From contig NZ_CP145732.1 of assembly GCF_036884845.1 (NCBI RefSeq), positions 2,108,001 through 2,172,000 on the forward strand: DNA of 64,000 bases, read 5' to 3'. The translations under genes and the position numbers were made by a program. Below, in pieces: positions 56,109-64,000 of this stretch (positions within the stretch are counted from its first letter, which is position 1; each line of letters opens with the position of its first letter). The notes below the pieces were generated by a model, which was not told the origin of the DNA, did no database searches, and saw only the letters and a program-made list of their open reading frames with translations. The stretch is from Pseudomonas sp. MAG733B (lineage in GTDB: Bacteria; Pseudomonadota; Gammaproteobacteria; Pseudomonadales; Pseudomonadaceae).

Positions 56109-56757
56109 TTACAAGCTGCTGATTTTCGATTGGGATGGCACGCTGGCCGATTCCATTGGTCGGATTGTCGAGGCGATGCATGTGGCATCCGAGCGATCCG
56201 GTTTTCAACTGCGCGATGATTTTGCCGTCAAGGGCATCATTGGGCTGGGTTTGCCGGAAGCCATCCGCACGCTATACCCGGAAATCAGCGATGCCGAGCT
56301 GATCGCCTTTCGCGAGCACTACGCCGATCACTACATCGCCTCGGAGGCTGTGCCTTCGCCGTTGTTCGAAGGTGTGGTCGAGTCGATGGAGGCGTTTCGT
56401 GCCGAGGGTTATCACCTGGCGGTCGCAACGGGCAAGGCTCGGCGCGGGCTGGATCGGGTGCTGAAGGCGCACGGTTGGGCGGAATATTTCGATATCACCC
56501 GTGCCGCCGATGAAACCGCCAGCAAACCGCATCCGCTGATGCTTGAGCAGATCCTCGCCCATTGCGAGGTTCGTCCGGAACAAGCGTTGATGGTCGGCGA
56601 TTCATCCTTCGATTTGCAGATGGCACGCAATGCCGGTATGGATTCGGTCGCGGTCAGCTACGGCGCTCAATCGATCGAGGCGCTGAAACTGTTTGAGCCG
56701 CGGCTTTCCATTGATCGCTTTTCAGAATTGCATGCCTGGCTGAGTCAGCGGGCTTAA
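56095..56757 (+). CDS. HAD-superfamily hydrolase, phosphoglycolate phosphatase-like
   Basis: The 220-residue protein has the HAD nucleophile motif [10 protein letters not shown], motif II VATGK and motif III/IV K in ASKPHP with [11 protein letters not shown]. The cap domain is of the small helical type. Substrate unknown; the family includes phosphoglycolate and nucleotide phosphatases. The GTG at 56095 overlaps rluC by 14 bases and GGAGCGC lies just before it; no ATG gives an intact first motif. Confidence 0.92.
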   Translation: MHPSDYKLLIFDWDGTLADSIGRIVEAMHVASERSGFQLRDDFAVKGIIGLGLPEAIRTLYPEISDAELIAFREHYADHYIASEAVPSPLFEGVVESMEAFRAEGYHLAVATGKARRGLDRVLKAHGWAEYFDITRAADETASKPHPLMLEQILAHCEVRPEQALMVGDSSFDLQMARNAGMDSVAVSYGAQSIEALKLFEPRLSIDRFSELHAWLSQRA

Positions 56758-56781
56758 TACGTTTTTGCTGGAGTAGAAGGC

Positions 56782-57771
56782 ATGGCCGACGAATGGAAGG
56801 CGCCCGCCAAGGCGAGCGCAGAGAGCGGTGACGAAAAAAGCTGGAAGCTATTGGAAAAGACCCTGCTGGCCAGTGTGCAGGAACAGCGTCGCTCCCGACG
56901 CTGGGGGATTTTCTTCAAGCTGCTGACCTTTGTGTACCTGTTTGGCGCGCTGTTGCTGTTCTCGCCGCTGATGGACATGGAAAAAGCCGCAACCCGCAGT
57001 GGCAATTACACCGCACTGATCGACGTCACCGGCATGATCGCCGACAAGGAGCCGGCCAGCGCCGACAATATCGTCGGCAGCCTGCGTGCCGCTTTCGAAG
57101 ATAAAAAGGTCAAGGGCGTCATCCTGCGCATCAACAGCCCGGGCGGCAGTCCGGTGCAGTCGGGTTATGTCTATGACGAGATTCGTCGTCTGCGTGGCTT
57201 GCACCCGGACACCAAGCTCTATGCGGTGATTTCCGATCTGGGCGCTTCTGGTGCCTATTACATCGCCAGTGCGGCTGATCAGATCTATGCCGACAAGGCG
57301 AGCCTGGTGGGCTCCATTGGTGTGACGGCGGCCGGTTACGGTTTTGTCGGCACCATGGAAAAGCTGGGTGTGGAGCGTCGCACCTACACCTCGGGCGAGC
57401 ACAAATCGTTCCTCGATCCGTTCCAGCCGCAGAAGCCTGAAGAAACCGCCTTCTGGCAAGGCGTGCTCGATACCACGCACAAGCAATTCATCAATAGCGT
57501 CAAGCAAGGTCGGGGTGATCGCTTGAAGGACAAGGAGCATCCGGAGCTGTTCTCCGGGCTGGTCTGGAATGGTGAACAGGCATTGCCGCTGGGATTGATC
57601 GATGGTCTGGGTAATGCCAGTTCGGTTGCGCGAGATGTGATTGGCGAAAAAGAACTGGTGGATTTCACTGTTCAGGAATCGCCGTTCGATCGCTTCTCGA
57701 AAAAACTGGGTGCCAGCGTGGCTGAGCATCTGGCGATGTGGATGGGGTTTAACGGTCCATCGCTGCGCTAA
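56782..57771 (+). CDS. sppA: Signal peptide peptidase SppA-like S49 peptidase
   Basis: The 329-residue inner-membrane protease has one N-terminal membrane segment (about 43-62) and the S49 core: INSPGGSP, the catalytic S156 in LGASGAYYIAS and the probable base K208 in SGEHKSF, with LVGSIGV between. It is the short one-domain form and degrades cleaved signal peptides in the periplasm or membrane. GGAG precedes the ATG. It lies 24 bases after the HAD gene in the rluC operon. Confidence 0.92.
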   Translation: MADEWKAPAKASAESGDEKSWKLLEKTLLASVQEQRRSRRWGIFFKLLTFVYLFGALLLFSPLMDMEKAATRSGNYTALIDVTGMIADKEPASADNIVGSLRAAFEDKKVKGVILRINSPGGSPVQSGYVYDEIRRLRGLHPDTKLYAVISDLGASGAYYIASAADQIYADKASLVGSIGVTAAGYGFVGTMEKLGVERRTYTSGEHKSFLDPFQPQKPEETAFWQGVLDTTHKQFINSVKQGRGDRLKDKEHPELFSGLVWNGEQALPLGLIDGLGNASSVARDVIGEKELVDFTVQESPFDRFSKKLGASVAEHLAMWMGFNGPSLR

Positions 57772-57784
57772 ATCTGTTGGATGG

Positions 57785-57855
57785 ATCAAAAGATCGCAGC
57801 CTTCGGCAGCTCCTGCACAATCTCTGTAGGATCTGCCGAAGGCTGCGATCTTTTG
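57785..57855. repeat. Palindrome of the ATCAAAAGATCGCAGCC family
   Basis: Inverted arms with a 15-20 base centre lie between the convergent sppA and maf genes. The arms differ at about two positions. Confidence 0.88.
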
Positions 57856-57858
57856 CTT

Positions 57859-58437
57859 TCAGGGTATCTGCACGTTTTCTGCGAGCAGCATGTCGATCAG
57901 GCGAATCAGCGGCAGGCCGACGAGGCTGGTGGCGTCAGGGCCTTCGGTGCTTTGAAACAGGCTTACCCCCAAGCCTTCGGCCTTGAAGCTGCCAGCGCAG
58001 TCGTAGGGCTGTTCGGCGTGCAGATAGCGCTCGATGCGTTCAGCGTCCAGTGTGCGCATGTGGACGGTGAAAGGCACGCAGTCGACCTGGCAGTGGCCGG
58101 ACTCGCTGTTGAGCACTGCAAGGCCGGTCAGGAAGGTTACGCTGGCGCCGCTGGAGGCCAACAGCTGTTCGCGGGCCTTTTCGAGGGTGTGGGGTTTTCC
58201 GATGATCCTGTCACCGAGCACGGCGACCTGGTCAGAGCCGATGATCAGATGGGCTGGGTGAGTGCCGGCCAGCGCCCGTGCTTTTTCCTCGGCGAGGCGT
58301 TTTACCAGATCAATGGCAGACTCGCCCGGTCGATGGCTTTCGTCGATATCCGGTGAGCTGCAAGTGAATGGCAGCCGCAGGCGGGCCAGTAATTCCCGGC
58401 GATAAACCGAGCTGGAAGCGAGTAATAAAGGCAGCAT
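57859..58437 (-). CDS. Maf-family nucleotide pyrophosphatase (YceF type)
   Basis: The 192-residue protein begins [17 protein letters not shown] and has the Maf motifs [19 protein letters not shown] and [13 protein letters not shown]. The sequence fits YceF, which hydrolyses m7GTP, more than the dTTP/UTP-specific YhdE. ATG 58437 follows GGAG by six bases; the longer frame upstream overlaps the yceD promoter and coding start and is rejected. Confidence 0.93.
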   Translation of the reverse strand: MLPLLLASSSVYRRELLARLRLPFTCSSPDIDESHRPGESAIDLVKRLAEEKARALAGTHPAHLIIGSDQVAVLGDRIIGKPHTLEKAREQLLASSGASVTFLTGLAVLNSESGHCQVDCVPFTVHMRTLDAERIERYLHAEQPYDCAGSFKAEGLGVSLFQSTEGPDATSLVGLPLIRLIDMLLAENVQIP

Positions 58438-58505
58438 GCGCAACTCCAAATGACAGGCACGAATTCTAGCGAGGCTTCCAAGTGACGGACAGGGCTGAAT
58501 TTCCT

Positions 58506-58533
58506 TTGACATGGGCGGGTGCATCCCTATAAT
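58506..58533 (+). promoter_or_regulatory. Near-consensus sigma-70 promoter of the yceD-rpmF-plsX operon
   Basis: TTGACA at 58506-58511 and TATAAT at 58528-58533 are 16 bases apart. The expected start at about 58540 is only a few bases before the yceD ATG (58543), so the transcript may be nearly leaderless. Confidence 0.85.
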
Positions 58534-58542
58534 GCTGCGCCT

Positions 58543-59070
58543 ATGTTGAATGACCCGATTCCACCTCACGTTGACCCGCGCAAATTGGCTGATCGTGGCA
58601 CCACCCTTCAAGGTGAAATGCTGCTGGCCGATTTGGAGAGACTCTGCGACCCGCTTTCCGACAATGTCGGTACGGTGCAGGCTAAATTCGTTTTTGAACG
58701 AGATGAACGTAAATCTGTGGTAATTCACAGCTTTATCGACACTGAAGTCAAAATGGTTTGCCAGCGTTGTCTTGAGCTGGTCACCCTGCCGATCCATAGC
58801 GAATGCAGTTATGCTGTGGTGAAGGAGGGTGCGAATACCCAGTCGTTGCCGAAAGGTTATGACGTGCTGGAACTGGGCGAAGATCCATTGGATCTGCAGT
58901 CACTGATCGAGGAGGAGCTTCTGCTCGCCTTGCCCATTGTGCCTGCTCATCATCCGGAAGAATGCCAGCAGCCGGCGGGAGCAGATGAGCCCGAACCGAG
59001 CGAGGACGAGGTAACGCGGTCCAACCCGTTCAGTGTATTGGCGCAGTTAAAGCGTGACCCAAACGTTTAG
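58543..59070 (+). CDS. yceD: YceD/DUF177 family protein
   Basis: The 175-residue acidic protein has the family pair CQRCLELV (CxxC) in its centre and ends [12 protein letters not shown], as in YceD proteins encoded before rpmF. It is linked to 23S rRNA metabolism and ribosome assembly in plants and bacteria. ATG 58543 lies directly behind the promoter; an in-frame GTG at 58519 is within it and cannot be used if this promoter is active. Confidence 0.94.
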   Translation: MLNDPIPPHVDPRKLADRGTTLQGEMLLADLERLCDPLSDNVGTVQAKFVFERDERKSVVIHSFIDTEVKMVCQRCLELVTLPIHSECSYAVVKEGANTQSLPKGYDVLELGEDPLDLQSLIEEELLLALPIVPAHHPEECQQPAGADEPEPSEDEVTRSNPFSVLAQLKRDPNV

Positions 59071-59083
59071 GAGTTAATCAATT

Positions 59084-59266
59084 ATGGCTGTTCAGCAGAA
59101 CAAAAAATCCCGCTCTGCCCGTGACATGCGCCGTTCGCACGACGCTCTCGAGGCTAGCACCCTGTCTGTAGAAAAAACCACCGGTGAAGTTCACCTGCGT
59201 CACCACGTATCGCCAGAAGGCGTATACCGTGGCCGTAAAGTGATCGACAAGGGCGCTGACGAGTAA
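59084..59266 (+). CDS. rpmF: 50S ribosomal protein L32
   Basis: The 60-residue basic protein begins [20 protein letters not shown] and ends [11 protein letters not shown]. It lacks the four cysteines of the zinc-ribbon form, so it is the cysteine-free L32 type. AGGAGT lies before the ATG. It sits between yceD and plsX as in many proteobacteria. Confidence 0.98.
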
Positions 59267-59270
59267 TCAC

Positions 59271-60281
59271 TTGTCCGCTCAAGTCATCGCGATTGACGCA
59301 ATGGGCGGGGACTTCGGTCCCCGCAGCATTGTTCAGGCCAGCATTGCTTGCCTGTCTGCTACACCCTCGCTGCACCTGACCCTCGTCGGTCAACCCTCCC
59401 TTCTTGAAGAATTGATCGCTGGCCATTCGGCTGTGGATCGCGCGCGCCTGTCGATTGTCGCGGCGAGCGAAGTCATCACCATGGACGAAAAACCCGCCCA
59501 GGCCCTGCGTGGCAAGCCGGATTCGTCGATGCGCGTGGCGCTTGAGTTGTTGCGTGACGGCAAAGTCCAGGCGTGTGTCAGTGCCGGTAATACCGGCGCG
59601 CTGATGGCGTTGTCACGTTTCGTGCTCAAGACCTTGCCGGGCATCGACCGGCCAGCCATGGTCGCGGCGATTCCGACGCAGAAAGGCTATTGCCAGCTGC
59701 TTGATTTGGGCGCCAATGTCGATTGCAGTGCCGAGCATCTGTTGCAGTTTGCCGTGATGGGCTCGGTAGCAGCGGAAACTCTGGGCATCGTCCGCCCGCG
59801 TGTGGCCTTGCTGAATATCGGCACCGAAGACATCAAGGGCAATCAGCAAGTCAAACTGGCTGCAACCTTGTTGCAACGAGCTCGTGGTATCAACTACATC
59901 GGCTTTGTCGAAGGTGATGGTATGTACCGTGGCGAAGCGGATGTGGTGGTGTGTGACGGGTTTGTCGGCAATATCCTGCTCAAATCCAGCGAAGGTCTGG
60001 CGACCATGATTGCCGGACGTATCGAGGCATTGTTCAAGAAAAGCCTACCGTCACGCATGGTGGGTGCATTGGCCTTGCCGCTGATGAAGCGCTTGCAAGC
60101 CGATCTGGCGCCGGCGCGGCATAACGGAGCGAGTTTCCTCGGGTTGCAGGGCATTGTGGTAAAAAGTCACGGTTCTGCCGGGGTTCAAGGGTTCCAGAGT
60201 GCAATTTCCCGAGCCTTGATCGAGATTCAGGAAAATCTGCCGGAGCGTATACACGGTCGTCTGGAGGATTTGTTGCTTTAG
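59271..60281 (+). CDS. plsX: Phosphate acyltransferase PlsX
   Basis: The 336-residue protein begins [13 protein letters not shown] and has [25 protein letters not shown] and [23 protein letters not shown], as PlsX does. It makes acyl-phosphate from acyl-ACP for phospholipid synthesis. A TTG at 59271, four bases after the rpmF stop, is the best start; no ATG upstream of the VIAIDAMGG motif is available, and the Shine-Dalgarno is weak, suggesting coupling to rpmF. Confidence 0.96.
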   Translation: MSAQVIAIDAMGGDFGPRSIVQASIACLSATPSLHLTLVGQPSLLEELIAGHSAVDRARLSIVAASEVITMDEKPAQALRGKPDSSMRVALELLRDGKVQACVSAGNTGALMALSRFVLKTLPGIDRPAMVAAIPTQKGYCQLLDLGANVDCSAEHLLQFAVMGSVAAETLGIVRPRVALLNIGTEDIKGNQQVKLAATLLQRARGINYIGFVEGDGMYRGEADVVVCDGFVGNILLKSSEGLATMIAGRIEALFKKSLPSRMVGALALPLMKRLQADLAPARHNGASFLGLQGIVVKSHGSAGVQGFQSAISRALIEIQENLPERIHGRLEDLLL

Positions 60282-60406
60282 GCGTTTTCGTCGGACAATG
60301 CTTAAATGTGACCGCTTAGTTCAATTGGCCATCCAACTGTCAGTTTCTTGCGTCCCCAAAGCGGGACACTAATTCTTCGACGACAAGATCATTAGGGGCT
60401 TGTTAC

Positions 60407-61345
60407 ATGTCTGCTTCCCTCGCATTCGTCTTTCCAGGACAGGGTTCGCAGTCCCTCGGCATGCTGGCCGAGTTGGGCGCGCAACATCCGGTTGTCCTTG
60501 AAACATTCAAAGAAGCCTCCGATGCTCTGGGTTACGACCTGTGGGCACTGACCCAGCAAGGGCCGGAAGAGCAACTCAATCAAACCGATAAAACCCAACC
60601 GGCCATTCTGACCGCTTCGATCGCCCTGTGGCGTCTGTGGCTGGCGGAAGGCGGCGCGCGTCCGGCTTATGTTGCCGGCCACAGCCTGGGTGAATACAGC
60701 GCACTGGTTGCCGCTGGCAGCCTGAGTCTCGGCGACGCAGTGAAACTGGTCGAGCGTCGTGGCCAGTTGATGCAGGAAGCCGTTCCGGCCGGGCAGGGCG
60801 GTATGGCTGCCATCCTCGGTCTGGACGATGCCGACGTGCTGGCAGCCTGTGCCGAAGCGGCCCAAGGCGAAGTGGTCAGTGCGGTCAACTTCAACTCCCC
60901 AGGCCAGGTGGTTATCGCTGGTGCCAAGGCTGCGGTCGAGCGTGCCATCGAAGGCTGCAAGGCGCGTGGCGCCAAGCGTGCCATGCCGTTGCCGGTCAGC
61001 GTGCCTTCGCACTGCGAGCTGATGCGTCCAGCCGCCGAGCGTTTCGCCGAATCGATCGCCGCGATCGACTGGCAGGCGCCGCAGATTCCTGTGGTGCAGA
61101 ACGTCAGTGCCGCTGTGCCTGCCGATCTGGAAACCCTTAAGCGCGATCTGCTTGAGCAGCTCTACAAGCCAGTGCGCTGGGTTGAATCCGTCCAGGCGCT
61201 GGCAGCCAAAGGCGCGACCAATCTGGTCGAGTGTGGCCCGGGCAAAGTGCTCGCCGGTCTGAACAAACGCTGCGCCGAAGGCGTATCGACTTCCAACCTC
61301 AATACCCCAGACGCCTTCGCTGCCGCCCGTGCAGCGCAGGCCTGA
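60407..61345 (+). CDS. fabD: Malonyl CoA-ACP transacylase
   Basis: The 312-residue enzyme has the oxyanion motif FPGQGSQ, the catalytic serine S93 in GHSLGEYSAL and the histidine in VPSHCELM. It loads malonyl groups on ACP for fatty acid synthesis. The 125 bases after plsX may hold an extra promoter for the fab genes. Confidence 0.97.
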   Translation: MSASLAFVFPGQGSQSLGMLAELGAQHPVVLETFKEASDALGYDLWALTQQGPEEQLNQTDKTQPAILTASIALWRLWLAEGGARPAYVAGHSLGEYSALVAAGSLSLGDAVKLVERRGQLMQEAVPAGQGGMAAILGLDDADVLAACAEAAQGEVVSAVNFNSPGQVVIAGAKAAVERAIEGCKARGAKRAMPLPVSVPSHCELMRPAAERFAESIAAIDWQAPQIPVVQNVSAAVPADLETLKRDLLEQLYKPVRWVESVQALAAKGATNLVECGPGKVLAGLNKRCAEGVSTSNLNTPDAFAAARAAQA

Positions 61346-61361
61346 ATCAGGAGAAACTTGC

Positions 61362-62105
61362 ATGAGTCTGCAAGGTAAAGTTGCACTGGTCACCGGTGCA
61401 AGCCGTGGCATCGGCCAGGCTATCGCCCTGGAACTGGGTCGTCAGGGCGCTATCGTCGTTGGTACCGCGACCTCCGCGTCGGGTGCCGAGCGCATTGCCG
61501 CCACCCTGAAGGAAAACGGTATTCAGGGCACAGGCCTGGAACTCAATGTCACCAGCGATGAGTCCGTGGCGGCAGTCCTGGCGAGCATCCAAGAGCAGTT
61601 CGGTGCGCCGGCGATCCTGGTCAACAATGCCGGCATCACCCGCGATAACCTGATGATGCGCATGAAAGACGACGAATGGCATGACGTTGTCGATACCAAC
61701 CTGAACAGTCTGTTCCGCCTGTCCAAAGGCGTTTTGCGCGGTATGACCAAAGCCCGTTGGGGACGAATTATCAGTATTGGCTCGGTTGTGGGTGCCATGG
61801 GCAACGCAGGCCAAGTAAACTACGCTGCCGCCAAGGCCGGTCTGGAAGGTTTCAGCCGTGCACTGGCGCGTGAAGTCGGTTCGCGTTCGATTACGGTAAA
61901 CTCGGTGGCCCCAGGGTTCATCGATACCGATATGACCCGCGAACTGCCCGAGGCACAGCGTGAAGCCTTGCAGACGCAGATTCCGCTGGGTCGTCTGGGA
62001 CAAGCTCAAGAGATCGCGTCTGTGGTCGCTTTTCTTGCCTCCGACGGTGCGGCTTACGTTACTGGGGCTACAATCCCGGTGAACGGCGGGATGTACATGA
62101 GTTAA
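61362..62105 (+). CDS. fabG: 3-oxoacyl-ACP reductase
   Basis: The 247-residue SDR has the cofactor motif TGASRGIG (11-18), NNAG, and the triad S141, Y154, K158 (NYAAAKAGL), ending VTGATIPVNGGMYMS as FabG does. It reduces 3-oxoacyl-ACP with NADPH. CAGGAG precedes the ATG, 16 bases after fabD. Confidence 0.97.
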   Translation: MSLQGKVALVTGASRGIGQAIALELGRQGAIVVGTATSASGAERIAATLKENGIQGTGLELNVTSDESVAAVLASIQEQFGAPAILVNNAGITRDNLMMRMKDDEWHDVVDTNLNSLFRLSKGVLRGMTKARWGRIISIGSVVGAMGNAGQVNYAAAKAGLEGFSRALAREVGSRSITVNSVAPGFIDTDMTRELPEAQREALQTQIPLGRLGQAQEIASVVAFLASDGAAYVTGATIPVNGGMYMS

Positions 62106-62296
62106 ATGTGACGGATTGCTTCAAAAAAATGTCATACGAGCTGTCTAAAATCCGTTATAAAGCTGCAATCTATTTATAGGCAGAGGGTCACCGGGTTTGA
62201 GGAGTGAAGCTTTCAGTTGAAAAGCTGAAAAGTCTTTCTATACACTTACCCACTGGCCAGCTGCCTGAATTTGTCCATTAGGAGTGAAAACAAGGT

Positions 62297-62533
62297 ATGA
62301 GCACCATCGAAGAGCGCGTCAAGAAAATCGTTGCCGAGCAACTGGGCGTTAAAGAAGAAGAAGTGGTCAACACTGCTTCCTTCGTTGAAGACCTGGGTGC
62401 TGACTCCCTTGACACCGTTGAGCTGGTGATGGCTCTGGAAGAGGAATTCGAGACCGAAATCCCTGACGAAGAAGCTGAGAAGATCACTACTGTACAAGCT
62501 GCAATCGACTACGTTACTAGCCATCAGGCGTAA
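62297..62533 (+). CDS. acpP: Acyl carrier protein
   Basis: The 78-residue acidic protein carries the phosphopantetheine serine S37 in [11 protein letters not shown]. Its codons are strongly biased, as in highly expressed genes. AGGAGT precedes the ATG. The 191-base gap before it is AT-rich and probably has its own promoter, since ACP is needed in excess. Confidence 0.98.
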   Translation: MSTIEERVKKIVAEQLGVKEEEVVNTASFVEDLGADSLDTVELVMALEEEFETEIPDEEAEKITTVQAAIDYVTSHQA

Positions 62534-62562
62534 TAGTTTGTAATCGTTGCTCGCTGTCATGG

Positions 62563-62599
62563 AAAAACCGCACTGCCATCATGGCGTGCGGTTTTTTCT
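62563..62599 (+). terminator. Terminator (attenuator) between acpP and fabF
   Basis: AAAAACCGCAC-TGCCATCATGGC-GTGCGGTTTTTT, 30 bases past the acpP stop. It would keep fabF transcription below that of acpP. Confidence 0.88.
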
Positions 62600-62642
62600 T
62601 TAGGCCTGATGCAAAGTCGTCATTTGAAAAAAGGAGAGTGCT

Positions 62643-63887
62643 GTGTCGCGTAGACGCGTCGTAGTCACCGGTATGGGTATGTTGTCGCCACTGGGCACGG
62701 ATGTGCCGAGCAGCTGGCAGGGCATTCTGGCTGGCCGCAGTGGCATTGGTCTGATCGAACACACCGACCTTTCTGCCTATTCCACCCGTTTTGGCGGCTC
62801 GGTGAAGGGCTTCAATGTCGAGGAATACCTGTCGGTCAAGGAAGCTCGCAAGCTCGACCTGTTCATTCAGTACGGTCTGGCCGCAGGTTTTCAGGCAGTG
62901 CGCAATTCCGGTCTGGAAGTCACCGACGCCAACCGTGAGCGCATTGGCGTGGCCATGGGTTCGGGTATTGGCGGACTGACCAATATCGAAGAAACCAGCC
63001 GCACGCTGCATGAGACCGGCCCACGACGGATTTCTCCGTTTTTCGTGCCTGGCTCGATCATCAATATGATTTCCGGTTTCCTGTCCATCCACCTGGGTGC
63101 ACAGGGGCCCAACTATGCCATCGCCACGGCGTGTACCACCGGTACGCACTGCATCGGCATGGCTGCCCGCAACATCATGTACGACGAAGCCGACGTGATG
63201 ATCGCCGGCGGCGCCGAAATGGCTGCCTGCGGCCTGGGCATGGGCGGCTTCGGTGCCTCCCGCGCCTTGTCGACCCGCAATGACGAGCCGACCCGCGCCA
63301 GCCGTCCATGGGACAAGGGCCGTGATGGCTTCGTATTGTCCAACGGTGCCGGTGCACTGGTTCTCGAAGAACTGGAGCACGCCAAGGCCCGTGGCGCGAC
63401 CATCTACGCCGAATTGATCGGCTTCGGCACCAGTGGTGACGCTTACCACATGACGTCGCCGCCCGCCGATGGCGCCGGTGCTGCCCGCTGCATCACCAAT
63501 GCGCTGCGCGATGCCAAGATCAATGGCGATCAAGTGCAGTACATCAACGCCCACGGCACGTCGACGCCTGCTGGCGACCTCGCTGAGGTCAACGCGATCA
63601 AATCGGTGTTTGGCGAGCATGCCTACAGGGTCGCCGTCAGTTCGACCAAGTCCATGACCGGTCACCTGCTGGGTGCGGCCGGCGCCGTTGAAGCGATCTT
63701 CAGCGTGCTGGCGATCAACAGCCAGGTGGCGCCACCGACCATCAACCTCGATGAGCCGGACGAAGGCTGCGATCTCGATTTTGTGCCGCACACTGCGCGC
63801 AACATGGAAATCGATGTAGTCCTGTCCAACTCCTTCGGTTTTGGCGGCACCAACGGCTCGCTGGTGTTCCGCCGGTTCGCAGGCTGA
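62643..63887 (+). CDS. fabF: 3-oxoacyl-ACP synthase II
   Basis: The 414-residue condensing enzyme has the active cysteine C164 in TACTTGTHC and the two histidines in NAHGTST and TGHLLGAAG. It elongates fatty acyl-ACPs, including palmitoleoyl-ACP. AAGGAG before the GTG at 62643 supports this start. The stop overlaps the pabC ATG (TGATG). Confidence 0.97.
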   Translation: MSRRRVVVTGMGMLSPLGTDVPSSWQGILAGRSGIGLIEHTDLSAYSTRFGGSVKGFNVEEYLSVKEARKLDLFIQYGLAAGFQAVRNSGLEVTDANRERIGVAMGSGIGGLTNIEETSRTLHETGPRRISPFFVPGSIINMISGFLSIHLGAQGPNYAIATACTTGTHCIGMAARNIMYDEADVMIAGGAEMAACGLGMGGFGASRALSTRNDEPTRASRPWDKGRDGFVLSNGAGALVLEELEHAKARGATIYAELIGFGTSGDAYHMTSPPADGAGAARCITNALRDAKINGDQVQYINAHGTSTPAGDLAEVNAIKSVFGEHAYRVAVSSTKSMTGHLLGAAGAVEAIFSVLAINSQVAPPTINLDEPDEGCDLDFVPHTARNMEIDVVLSNSFGFGGTNGSLVFRRFAG

Positions 63888-64000
63888 TGGACTGCTGGGT
63901 CGACGGTCAACCGGCTGACGCGCTGTCGCTGAAGGATCGCGGCCTGGCTTACGGCGATGGTCTGTTCGAGACCATCGCTGTGCGTGATGGCTCTCCGCTG
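63887..64000 (+). CDS. pabC: Aminodeoxychorismate lyase, 3' end outside window
   Basis: Only 38 codons are visible. [20 protein letters not shown] followed by AYGDGLFETIAV is the N-terminus of PabC, a PLP enzyme of folate synthesis that makes p-aminobenzoate. It overlaps the fabF stop by one base, and pabC follows fabF in many gamma-proteobacteria. The PLP lysine is beyond the window. Confidence 0.9.
   Translation, partial: MDCWVDGQPADALSLKDRGLAYGDGLFETIAVRDGSPL

Overview
The window looks like a core-chromosome segment of a Pseudomonas of the P. fluorescens group. Grounds are the high GC content, the inverted pairs of REP sequences with the core GGGAGCGGGCTTGCTCGCGA and variants, and the gene orders comEC-exbB/exbD-lpxK-kdsB-murB and rne/rluC-sppA-maf-yceD-rpmF-plsX-fabD-fabG-acpP-fabF-pabC. 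Identifications rest on reading the sequence and remembered family features; no database search was possible.

Region by region. (1) 1-7498: a sugar-acid catabolic cluster with an MFS transporter (cut by the window start), a COG3618 amidohydrolase, a PdxA2-type dehydrogenase, an enolase-superfamily aldonate dehydratase, an AraD1/GguC-like FAH protein and a 2,5-dioxovalerate dehydrogenase. The last three fit a non-phosphorylating pentonate-to-2-oxoglutarate route. (2) 7600-24720: EamA exporter, aceK, hrpA, a KAS III-like ketoacyl synthase, an OmpR/EnvZ-type two-component pair, pyrF, a CurA-like reductase, an SDR, a MocR-type regulator and a helical-bundle chemoreceptor. (3) 24720-26820: a long repeat element, an anchored coiled-coil protein and a tandem Glu-Gly-Glu-Gly tRNA operon. 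(4) 26830-31550: the accessory part. It holds a clear CqsA-type alpha-hydroxyketone autoinducer synthase gene bracketed by two near-identical terminators. Next to it is a three-gene operon (AlaX-like tRNA editing protein, 2OG-Fe(II) oxygenase, LysE exporter) divergent from a LysR regulator. (5) 31700-38050: a small hypothetical, fadE, a transglutaminase-like protein, a GST and a YadG/YadH-type ABC exporter. (6) 38051-38927: gene-free DNA built as a large imperfect inverted repeat around a central hairpin. (7) 38928-46435: DUF2062, comEC, exbB/exbD-like pair, lpxK, Trm112-like, kdsB, a low-molecular-weight phosphatase and murB. (8) 46675-51036: a molybdenum hydroxylase operon with its own XdhC and MocA-like maturation factors. 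(9) 51232-64000: rne, then rluC through the fatty-acid synthesis cluster to a truncated pabC.

The housekeeping blocks link lipid A and peptidoglycan precursor synthesis (lpxK, kdsB, murB), RNA processing (rne, rluC) and phospholipid/fatty-acid initiation (plsX, fabD, fabG, acpP, fabF), mostly with ATGA or TGATG overlaps that suggest translational coupling.

The best candidates for something new are the orphan cqsA gene with its flanking terminator repeats and upstream palindrome, and the AlaX/oxygenase/LysE/LysR locus, which looks like production or detoxification of a modified amino acid. The large inverted repeat at 38084-38897 is also notable.
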